From Candidatus Gastranaerophilales bacterium (GTDB lineage Bacteria; Cyanobacteriota; Vampirovibrionia; Gastranaerophilales; Gastranaerophilaceae), in the NCBI GenBank assembly GCA_900772035.1, contig CAAGQE010000163.1, positions 1 to 5,017 on the forward strand: 5,017 nucleotides of DNA, given 5' to 3'. The notes below the pieces were generated by a model, which worked only from the letters and a program-made list of their open reading frames with translations, did not search any database and was not told the origin of the DNA. Made by a program: the position numbers and the translations under genes. Position 1 is the first letter of the stretch, and the number at the start of each line of letters is the position of its first letter. Below are positions 1 to 5,017 of the stretch, one piece after another.

Positions 1-1790
1 ATAAGAATGTTAGTGCAACCCAATTGGCTAAAATTAAAGAGGTAGCACAAGATGGCGTTATTTCTCAGGCAGAGTTAGCAGAACTAAAGAAAATGGGGGT
101 TGATACCGCACCTTTGACTGCAAACTTTGAAATTGAAGAAGCAGGAGAAGCCCAAACGACTGCGACAGGTGGTGTTTCGGCCGGTCAAATCGCAACAATG
201 ATTGCCGAATTGAAAGAAAAATATGCGGCTGAAAAGGGCGGCGGTGACAGTTATTCTGCATCGAACCCTCAATTGATGGCATTGAAGCAAGCAATGGACG
301 ACGGTGTCATTGCTCAACTCGGTCAAGCAGGATATTCAAAAGAACAAATTTTGGATGTTATTAAGAGCGTATTCCCGTCGGTTGGTATTGAAGCAACCGC
401 AAACGGCGGATATACATTGCCTTATGGTCACGGAGACGAAGCAAAGGCAATTTATGAACAATTTAAAACACAATTGCAGGCAGCAGCAGGTACAAGCCCT
501 GAAATGCAAGCGTTGCAAACCGAAATTGCTGCATTGAACTTGCAAATAACATCAAATAATACCCAAATTTCGTCTTTGAAAGCATCAATTGAAAAACTTC
601 AAACAGAAGTTGAAGAAGCAATTGAAGAAGCAATCAAAGAAAGCGAAGAAATTGCCGAAGAGCAAAAAGCAGAAGCTGCCAGAATTGTTAACGAACAACT
701 TAACGCTTATACATCTGCAAACGGTGAAATGACATACGAAGAGTTTGAAGCAAATGTATCTTCAAAGTTGGATGCACTTTCTTCTGACGGTAATTCAAAA
801 ATGTCACAAGTTGTTCGCAACATTATGAATGCCGAAAGCAAAATGGGTACTTTGAAGAATTACGTAACTCAAATGGGTACGTTAATTCAAGAAAATAACA
901 CTTTGACGGATCAAGTTAAGACAAAAACCGCTGATATGTCAAAACTTAAAGAAGAACTTGCAAACACGGAAGATCCTGATTGCAACAGATGTGACCCGAT
1001 TGGCTTCACACACGGCAATGCAAGATATGACTTCTTTGTTGATAAAGACGGTGACGGTCAACTCAGTAACGAAAAAGAATTTCTCGGTGCTGAAAATGGT
1101 TGGGCTGAAATGGCACAACTCGATAAAGACGGCGACGGACGCATTACAGGCGACGAAATGGCTGGCTTGAAAATGGTCGTTACAAACGCTGACGGTACTC
1201 AAGTCGTTAAAGATGCATCGGAATTATTTAACGATGATACGGACTCGATTAACCTCGGCAGTTACAACACTTTAAATCAAGAACTTTCAAACGGCAACGC
1301 ATTGCTCGGTACGTTCGATTTTGCAATCGACGGTCAAGTTTCCAACAAAGGTTACAACACGTTAGACAAGATTGATTGGCTCGATGCAAATTACGAATTC
1401 TCCGATAAAGATAAAGGTATCGGCAGATTTGCACAAGATGAAACAGGTAATGTTCAAGCGTTAGATATGACGGAAGACTTTGCAAACTTTGAAGCAAAAG
1501 TTGATGAACTCGAAGGCAAACTCACTCAAGCATGGGCAAATATCGGTATCAACCGTGATGATGTTAAAAATCAAATCGGTTTGATGGCTGAAAACAAAGC
1601 AAAAGCTCAAGGTCAATTGATTGACGAAGACTTCAAGGCTATTCAACGTAAGCAAGAAGCTGAAGAAGAAGAAAAACAGGTTGAAGCTGAAAATGCTGAA
1701 CAACAAAAAGCCGTTGAGGCTCAAAATACACAAATCGAGCAAGAAGAACTTCAAAAACGTAAAGCAAAAGAACAAGTTCAAAACGCATAA
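1..1790 (+). CDS. Coiled-coil protein with paired EF-hand-type calcium loops (5' end outside window)
   Basis: I do not recognise a named family. The frame is open to the left edge (first whole codon at 3, reading KNVSATQ before the TTG at 24), so the start lies upstream and any signal peptide is unseen. Counting from the codon at 24, the 588 residues show: a degenerate DG-x-I-S-x-x-E-L loop at 10-18; a helical region; a likely coiled coil at about 160-225; another degenerate loop (NGEMTYEEF) at 233-241; more helix at 250-312; a CxxC (C320, C323), the only cysteines visible; two Asp-rich loops at D340-E352 and D367-E378; a Gly/Asn/Asp-rich part to about 475; and a Glu/Lys/Gln-rich helical tail at 485-588. 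EF-hand loops of this type bind Ca2+, so a structural or calcium-stabilised role, perhaps extracellular, is inferred. It stands alone on its strand and ends 15 bases before a strong terminator. The coding call is sure; the function is unknown. Confidence 0.9.
   Translation, partial: KNVSATQLAKIKEVAQDGVISQAELAELKKMGVDTAPLTANFEIEEAGEAQTTATGGVSAGQIATMIAELKEKYAAEKGGGDSYSASNPQLMALKQAMDDGVIAQLGQAGYSKEQILDVIKSVFPSVGIEATANGGYTLPYGHGDEAKAIYEQFKTQLQAAAGTSPEMQALQTEIAALNLQITSNNTQISSLKASIEKLQTEVEEAIEEAIKESEEIAEEQKAEAARIVNEQLNAYTSANGEMTYEEFEANVSSKLDALSSDGNSKMSQVVRNIMNAESKMGTLKNYVTQMGTLIQENNTLTDQVKTKTADMSKLKEELANTEDPDCNRCDPIGFTHGNARYDFFVDKDGDGQLSNEKEFLGAENGWAEMAQLDKDGDGRITGDEMAGLKMVVTNADGTQVVKDASELFNDDTDSINLGSYNTLNQELSNGNALLGTFDFAIDGQVSNKGYNTLDKIDWLDANYEFSDKDKGIGRFAQDETGNVQALDMTEDFANFEAKVDELEGKLTQAWANIGINRDDVKNQIGLMAENKAKAQGQLIDEDFKAIQRKQEAEEEEKQVEAENAEQQKAVEAQNTQIEQEELQKRKAKEQVQNA
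1041..1157 (+). other. EF-hand-type calcium-binding loop pair
   Basis: Two Asp-rich loops lie 27 residues apart within the coiled-coil protein. The second, DKDGDGRITGDE, has the canonical layout: Asp at loop positions 1, 3 and 5, Gly at 6, Ile at 8, Thr at 9 and Glu at 12. The first, DKDGDGQLSNEKE, has the same first half, but Lys occupies position 12 and Glu follows at 13. The loops are linked by FLGAENGWAEMAQL. That spacing, with a preceding CDPIGF and a following ASELF...SINL...NGN...GTF, recalls the Asp-rich C-terminal segments of some RTX/haemolysin-like proteins rather than calmodulin-type helix pairs. Calcium binding is inferred from motif layout only. Confidence 0.75.
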
Positions 1791-1805
1791 GATTAATGTA
1801 AAATT

Positions 1806-1835
1806 AAAGTCCCGTCAATTGGCGGGACTTTTTTT
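1806..1835 (+). terminator. Rho-independent terminator after the EF-hand gene, possibly bidirectional
   Basis: A 9-base perfect inverted repeat (1806-1814, AAAGTCCCG, with 1823-1831) can be extended by a T-G and a C-G pair to close an AATT loop at 1817-1820. Seven T follow on the + strand at 1829-1835, and another T-run lies at 1840-1845. It begins 15 bases after the stop codon of the coiled-coil gene. Read on the minus strand, the same stem is followed by TTTAATTTT, so it may also stop transcription of the converging lysA-cdaA-aldolase operon, which ends at 1892. No other good terminator is visible between the two stops. Confidence 0.88.
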
Positions 1836-1891
1836 GACCTTTTTTAATCATTTTAATCAGTTGAAATTTTAAAAATAATGTATTTAAAATA

Positions 1892-2503
1892 CTAGCAATA
1901 TTTTGCGAATTCCAACATTCTTGTTGCTCTGCGCTTGATTTCCGAGGGGCTTGCATCTTTGTACAAGGAACGTCCTATTCCGACTGCGCTTGCGCCCGCT
2001 TTCAAGTATTGAGGAACATCTTCAATGTTGATATTGCCTGTTGCGATAACGTTCAAGAACGGCATTGCTCTGAGCATATCTTCAATATACATTGCACCGC
2101 CCATCGGTTTTGTCGGGTAAATTTTTATAAGCGGCGTTCTTGCTTTCCAAGCAGAATATGCTTCATTCGGTGTGGTTGCCGTCATAATCAAAGGCTTTTT
2201 ATTTGACTGGCAAATTCTAACCAAATTCATTTGGAAAATCGGAGAAACGATTACCGATGCCCCTGCGTTCAAGACTGTTTGTGCTTGACGCTGAGTAATA
2301 ATTCCGCCTGCCATAATCGTTAAATCTTCGGTAGAATTGAGATAGTGAATTACGTCAATGATTTCGGGGTTTTGGATAACGATTTCTATCGTTTTGACAC
2401 CTGCTTCGCTCAACGCTGTTGCGATTTCGATAACTCTTTCGGGTTCGCCTACACGAATTACCGCGTGTACTTTTTCATCTATAATCTTTTGGATTACGTT
2501 CAT
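1892..2503 (-). CDS. KDPG/KHG aldolase family protein with altered active-site residues
   Basis: This is a 203-residue class I aldolase-like TIM barrel, close to the usual 200-215 residues of 2-keto-3-deoxy-6-phosphogluconate / 4-hydroxy-2-oxoglutarate aldolases (Eda), which split their substrate into pyruvate and an aldehyde via a lysine Schiff base. Family landmarks are VIRVGEPE (15-22), Glu40 in TIEIVI (E. coli E45), VIVSPIF (84-90), Lys127 in IKIYP (the Schiff-base lysine) and ATGNINIEDVPQYLKAGASAVGIG. Compared with E. coli Eda from memory, R49 becomes Gln44, GAGT becomes MAGG (T73 lost), PGIST becomes MTATT and PTGG becomes ATGN, so the substrate may differ and I withhold the symbol eda. 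It is third in the operon: ATG 5 bases after the cdaA stop, with AAAGGAAG (2513-2520) 9 bases upstream. No Entner-Doudoroff dehydratase gene is in the window. Family membership is secure; the exact reaction is not. Confidence 0.88.
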   Translation of the reverse strand: MNVIQKIIDEKVHAVIRVGEPERVIEIATALSEAGVKTIEIVIQNPEIIDVIHYLNSTEDLTIMAGGIITQRQAQTVLNAGASVIVSPIFQMNLVRICQSNKKPLIMTATTPNEAYSAWKARTPLIKIYPTKPMGGAMYIEDMLRAMPFLNVIATGNINIEDVPQYLKAGASAVGIGRSLYKDASPSEIKRRATRMLEFAKYC

Positions 2504-2508
2504 TGGAT

Positions 2509-3384
2509 TTATCTTCCTTTCTTACCGATGTTAAATTGGAATAACTTTGGCATTAAAAATGGACTTGTTGATTTATTTTCAAAGCCTAAAATCTTTGTTA
2601 AATCGTCTCTGAGTTCGGATATATCATCGTACTTTCTTAACGTTCCGTCAAGCGCCATTGAAACGTCGCCTGTTTCTTCCGAAACAACGAGACAAGCGCA
2701 GTCTGATGCTTCGCTCATTCCGATTGCGGCTCTGTGTCTTGTTCCGTATTTCCAACTCAATTTAGGGTCTTCCGTAAGCGGTAACAACACACCTGCTTGT
2801 GTTATTTTATTATCGACAATAATCATTGCGCCGTCGTGCAAAGGTGTATTCGGGTGGAATATCGTCAAAATCAATTGACAAGATATATCTGCGTTGAGTT
2901 TTGTTCCGACATCCGAGAACAAAAAGTCATTATCTGATTTTCCGAAAACAATCAACGCGCCGCAATGTGTTTTGCTGCAATATTTTACCGCTTCTAGAAT
3001 TTCTTTTACTGCTTTTACGTTTGCATCAGGTCTTTTTGCAGTAAAGAAATTTCTGTTCAAAAAGCCTGTTTGTCCCAAATATCCGAGGAATTTTCTCAAT
3101 TCGGGTTGGAATACAACAACCAAACTGAAAACAATTATCGCAACAAATGTCTTTAAAAAGGCACCTAAAATGGTTAAGCCCATATTTACGAGAAGTTCGC
3201 TCAACCCCCAGACAATAATGAGTACCATCAAGCCTTTTACAAGTTTTTCCGAGTGGGTGCCTCTGATGTATTTTGTATAAACAAAAAGTACAAACACCAA
3301 AATAATTGCGATTTCGCAAAGGTCTACAGGTGAAAAACTTATGTGATCCGAAATTATTTGAAAAAATGCTGTTAAAAAATCCAT
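2509..3384 (-). CDS. cdaA: Diadenylate cyclase CdaA (membrane c-di-AMP synthase)
   Basis: The enzyme condenses two ATP into cyclic di-AMP, a second messenger that controls potassium/osmolyte transport and cell-wall homeostasis. At 291 residues it matches the usual CdaA length of about 270-290. Three hydrophobic segments (about 22-38, 51-66 and 70-92) anchor it, followed by FQPELRKFLGYLGQTG (92-107), a typical CdaA linker. The cytoplasmic DAC (DisA_N) domain spans about 120-270 with GALIVFG (142-148), the DGA motif in PLHDGAMII (D184) and the RHR motif in GTRHRAAIGMSE (R216-R218), then VSEETG (234-239). All known catalytic motifs are present, so it should be active. The ATG lies one base past the lysA stop (TAA-T-ATG); GGAG (3398-3401) lies 13 bases upstream inside lysA, a long spacing that suggests coupled translation. 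No cdaR or glmM, its Firmicutes neighbours, is present. No signal peptide or fusion is seen. Confidence 0.96.
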   Translation of the reverse strand: MDFLTAFFQIISDHISFSPVDLCEIAIILVFVLFVYTKYIRGTHSEKLVKGLMVLIIVWGLSELLVNMGLTILGAFLKTFVAIIVFSLVVVFQPELRKFLGYLGQTGFLNRNFFTAKRPDANVKAVKEILEAVKYCSKTHCGALIVFGKSDNDFLFSDVGTKLNADISCQLILTIFHPNTPLHDGAMIIVDNKITQAGVLLPLTEDPKLSWKYGTRHRAAIGMSEASDCACLVVSEETGDVSMALDGTLRKYDDISELRDDLTKILGFENKSTSPFLMPKLFQFNIGKKGR

Positions 3385-3385
3385 A

Positions 3386-4711
3386 TTATTCGATTATCTC
3401 CGGTATACAGTCGTTTTGTACCAATTGTTCTAATGTCTGTCTTTTGACGATTAAATCCGACATTCCGTCTTTTACAATTACGGCAGCGGGTTTGAGAACT
3501 CTGTTGTAATTGCTCGACATTGAGTAGCAGTATGCGCCTGTGTCGTAGAAGCAAATAAGGTCACCTTCGTACAATTTGGGCAATGTTACATTAGTTGCCA
3601 AGATATCACCGGATTCGCAGAATTTTCCCGCAATTGTGATTTTTTCGGTTTCTTCGCCCTTTTTGTCGGCAACCGTTTCAACAGTATAATCTGCGCCGTA
3701 AAGAGCAGGTCTGATGTTATCTGCCATACCGCCGTCAACGGCAACGTATTTTCTGCCGTTAGGAACCTGCTTTGATGAGCCTACCGTATAAACGGTTACA
3801 CCTGCAGTTCCGACAATGCATCTTCCCGGTTCTATGTACAAATGAGGGTCCTTTACACCATATTCTTCCGCATGTTCCGCAAAAGATTTTTTTACCGTGT
3901 CGGCAACTTCGTATATTGAAATCGGTTTGTCCGCTTCGACATATTTTATGCCTGCACCGCCGCCGATATTGAAAGTTGTGAGTTCCAATCCGTATGAGTC
4001 TTTGATACGCTTTGCCTGCTTCATCATTACTTGTACGGCATCATAATAAACTTGTGTTTCAAAAATTTGTGAACCTAAATGAGCGTGCAAGCCTTGTAAA
4101 TTCAAGTTTTTGTATTCATTTTTAATGAGGGTAATAATTTCGTCAAGTTGTGTTAAATCAAATCCGAATTTTGAATCCAAATGACCTGTTTGAATGTATT
4201 CGTGGGTATGGCATTCAATTCCCGGAGTTATTCTGAGCAAAATATTTGCGGTTTTGTTTTTCGTTGCGCAAATATTGTTTAACAATTTTGCTTCCGTGAA
4301 GTTGTCAACCGAGAAAAGTCCGACATTTTCATCAACTGCGTAAACAAGTTCGTCGTAAGTTTTGTTATTTCCGTTAAAAACAATGTTTTGAAGGTCAAAG
4401 CCTGCTGATTTTGCCGTGTAAATTTCGCCGATTGATACGCAATCAAGACCGAAGCCTTCCTGCTGCATAATTTTGCACATTGCCTTTGTCATAAAGGCTT
4501 TTGACGCAAACATCATGTGGATATCCGTTCCTTCAAATGCGTTTTTAAAATCCGACACGATTGTTCTGATTGTTTTTTCGTCATAAACATATAACGGAGA
4601 ACCGTAAGTGTCGATTAATTGTTCCAAATCACATCCGCCGATTTCAAGATTGCCTTTTTCGTTGCGTTTACAGGTTAACGGTCTGATTGATTGATTTGGT
4701 GTCGTATTCAT
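3386..4711 (-). CDS. lysA: Diaminopimelate decarboxylase
   Basis: The enzyme is PLP-dependent and decarboxylates meso-2,6-diaminopimelate to L-lysine, the last step of the DAP route, in the cytoplasm. The 441 residues show the fold-III PLP barrel and a C-terminal beta domain. Lys71 in FASKAF forms the PLP aldimine; LHAHLGSQ (208-215), the glycine loop NIGGGAG (248-254) and EPGRCIVG (294-301) contact PLP and its phosphate; CESGD (365-369) supplies the active-site cysteine from the partner subunit; DTGAYCYSMSSNYN (390-403) completes the site. Length is slightly above the common ~420 because of about 15 extra N-terminal residues, and the start PNQSIRPLT...EIGGCDL recalls cyanobacterial LysA. The ATG at 4711 is supported by AAAGGAA (4717-4723) 5 bases upstream. 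It is first in the lysA-cdaA-aldolase operon, with its own likely promoter. The predicted leader of about 20 bases is too short for a lysine riboswitch. No defects are seen. Confidence 0.97.
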   Translation of the reverse strand: MNTTPNQSIRPLTCKRNEKGNLEIGGCDLEQLIDTYGSPLYVYDEKTIRTIVSDFKNAFEGTDIHMMFASKAFMTKAMCKIMQQEGFGLDCVSIGEIYTAKSAGFDLQNIVFNGNNKTYDELVYAVDENVGLFSVDNFTEAKLLNNICATKNKTANILLRITPGIECHTHEYIQTGHLDSKFGFDLTQLDEIITLIKNEYKNLNLQGLHAHLGSQIFETQVYYDAVQVMMKQAKRIKDSYGLELTTFNIGGGAGIKYVEADKPISIYEVADTVKKSFAEHAEEYGVKDPHLYIEPGRCIVGTAGVTVYTVGSSKQVPNGRKYVAVDGGMADNIRPALYGADYTVETVADKKGEETEKITIAGKFCESGDILATNVTLPKLYEGDLICFYDTGAYCYSMSSNYNRVLKPAAVIVKDGMSDLIVKRQTLEQLVQNDCIPEIIE

Positions 4712-4739
4712 AATATTTCCTTTAAAAACTTACCTTTTA

Positions 4740-4768
4740 ATAATACATTTAAAGTAATAAATTTACAA
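4740..4768 (-). promoter_or_regulatory. Likely sigma-70 promoter of the lysA operon
   Basis: On the minus strand a TTGTAA (-35, 4763-4768; 4 of 6 to consensus) and a TATTAT (-10, 4740-4745; 5 of 6) are separated by exactly 17 bases. Transcription would start near 4733, giving a leader of about 20 bases that contains the lysA ribosome binding site at 4717-4723. The -35 box is weak and the region is AT-rich, so chance matches are possible, but position and spacing are right. Confidence 0.55.
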
Positions 4769-4770
4769 TA

Positions 4771-4799
4771 TTGAAATTGCTCAAAAAATTCATTATAAC
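4771..4799 (+). promoter_or_regulatory. Likely sigma-70 promoter of the secreted-protein gene, giving a leaderless mRNA
   Basis: TTGAAA (-35, 4771-4776; 5 of 6 to consensus) and TATAAC (-10, 4794-4799; 5 of 6) are separated by 17 bases. The expected start site is 4805-4807, exactly at the ATG at 4806. No Shine-Dalgarno sequence precedes that ATG, in contrast to the three genes on the other strand. This fits a leaderless transcript. Its -35 box is 2 bases from the -35 box of the divergent lysA promoter. Confidence 0.6.
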
Positions 4800-4805
4800 T
4801 GTATT

Positions 4806-5017
4806 ATGAAAAAGTTTATTTCGATTATTGTTTTATGTTTGTTTGCACTTCCGTCGTTTGCAGAAACCGACTGGGATACGCTTTACAACGAGTCAAAACC
4901 GTTTGAAACGAAGTTGATGCACAATATTGACCCGTTTCAAGATGAAGATAATCTGAAATATTCTTATTCACCCTACCCGTTATTCAGAACGAGTTGTTAT
5001 CTTTTTTACCGAAATAT
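4806..5017 (+). CDS. Secreted protein of unknown function, N-terminal part (runs off window)
   Basis: The frame is open from ATG 4806 to the window end, giving 70 whole codons. It opens with a clear Sec signal peptide: MKK, a hydrophobic core (FISIIVLCLFAL) and the cleavage site PSFA|E, predicted after residue 19. Cys11 sits inside the hydrophobic core without a lipobox, so this is not a lipoprotein. The visible mature part begins ETDWDTLYNE, is polar and aromatic-rich (DPFQDEDNLKYSYSPYP), and has one Cys at about residue 64; I recognise no domain. The signal peptide at the very N-terminus fixes the start even though no ribosome binding site precedes it. It is transcribed divergently from lysA, and nothing shows a functional link. 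The remainder and the function are unknown. Confidence 0.85.
   Translation, partial: MKKFISIIVLCLFALPSFAETDWDTLYNESKPFETKLMHNIDPFQDEDNLKYSYSPYPLFRTSCYLFYRN

Noticed and set aside
939..1202. 87-codon minus-strand frame
   Set aside because: It is antisense to the calcium-loop region, whose + strand reading has clear EF-hand motifs.
1461..1781. 106-codon minus-strand frame with a Phe/Leu-rich, membrane-like product
   Set aside because: It is antisense to the Glu/Lys-rich tail of the coiled-coil gene; GAA/AAA codons read backwards give TTC/TTT (Phe), which explains the false hydrophobicity.
1621..1872. 83-codon + frame giving a very basic Lys-rich product
   Set aside because: This is a frame-shifted reading of the repetitive GAA/AAA tail, and it runs through the terminator hairpin.
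1880..1892. Near-palindrome GTATTTAAAATAC next to the aldolase stop codon
   Set aside because: It is nearly all A/T with a one-base centre, so it makes no stable hairpin, and chance occurrence in this AT-rich gap is likely.
2345..2878. 177-codon open frame on the + strand
   Set aside because: It lies antisense to the aldolase and CdaA genes, whose products have clear family motifs. The translation is rich in Cys, Phe and Asn and shows no domain.
2894..3280. 128-codon + frame opposite cdaA
   Set aside because: It is antisense to the conserved membrane and catalytic parts of CdaA, with no ribosome binding site or recognisable domain.
4771..4793. Possible operator from TGAAATT...AATTCA half-sites in the divergent promoter
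   Set aside because: The arms match imperfectly (TGAAATT against AATTCA) and consist mostly of A/T, so it is not distinguishable from chance.
4712..4805. A lysine riboswitch upstream of lysA
   Set aside because: The whole gap is 94 bases, the predicted leader is only about 20, and there is no structured G-rich core; a lysine riboswitch needs roughly 170 bases.

Overview
The window is a chromosomal-looking stretch of a moderately AT-rich bacterium. It holds four complete or nearly complete protein genes plus the start of a fifth. The best guess for the host is a non-photosynthetic cyanobacterial relative (Vampirovibrionia/'Melainabacteria', Gastranaerophilales-like). That guess rests on three things: lysA sits directly before a CdaA-type diadenylate cyclase gene, an order I recall from cyanobacteria; the LysA N-terminus (PNQ...PLT...EIGGCDL...GSPLYV) resembles cyanobacterial LysA as I remember it; and there is a long bacterial coiled-coil protein with EF-hand loops. 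This is an inference from memory; no database search was possible.

Layout. From the left edge to 1790 (+) runs the 3' part of a large coiled-coil protein carrying two EF-hand-type calcium loops; its true start lies outside the window. A strong rho-independent terminator (1806-1835) closes it, and may also serve the genes converging from the right. On the minus strand, 4711 down to 1892, lies a tight three-gene operon: lysA (diaminopimelate decarboxylase), cdaA (cyclic di-AMP synthase) and a KDPG/KHG-aldolase-family gene, with gaps of 1 and 5 bases. The 94-base gap upstream of lysA holds two back-to-back sigma-70-like promoters whose -35 boxes are 2 bases apart. One drives lysA. The other points right into a gene for a signal-peptide protein that starts at 4806 and runs off the window; its predicted transcription start falls on the ATG, so its mRNA may be leaderless.

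How the genes may work together. LysA uses meso-diaminopimelate, which is also the peptidoglycan cross-linking residue, and CdaA makes c-di-AMP, a regulator of osmotic and cell-wall homeostasis, so their pairing fits a cell-envelope theme. The third gene is a family aldolase that keeps the Schiff-base lysine but differs from E. coli Eda at several active-site positions, so its substrate is uncertain. I see no CRISPR array, tRNA, rRNA, insertion sequence or defence system, and no clear sign of a novel multi-gene system. The points most worth following are the calcium-loop protein, the altered aldolase in a lysA-cdaA operon, and the divergent/leaderless promoter region.
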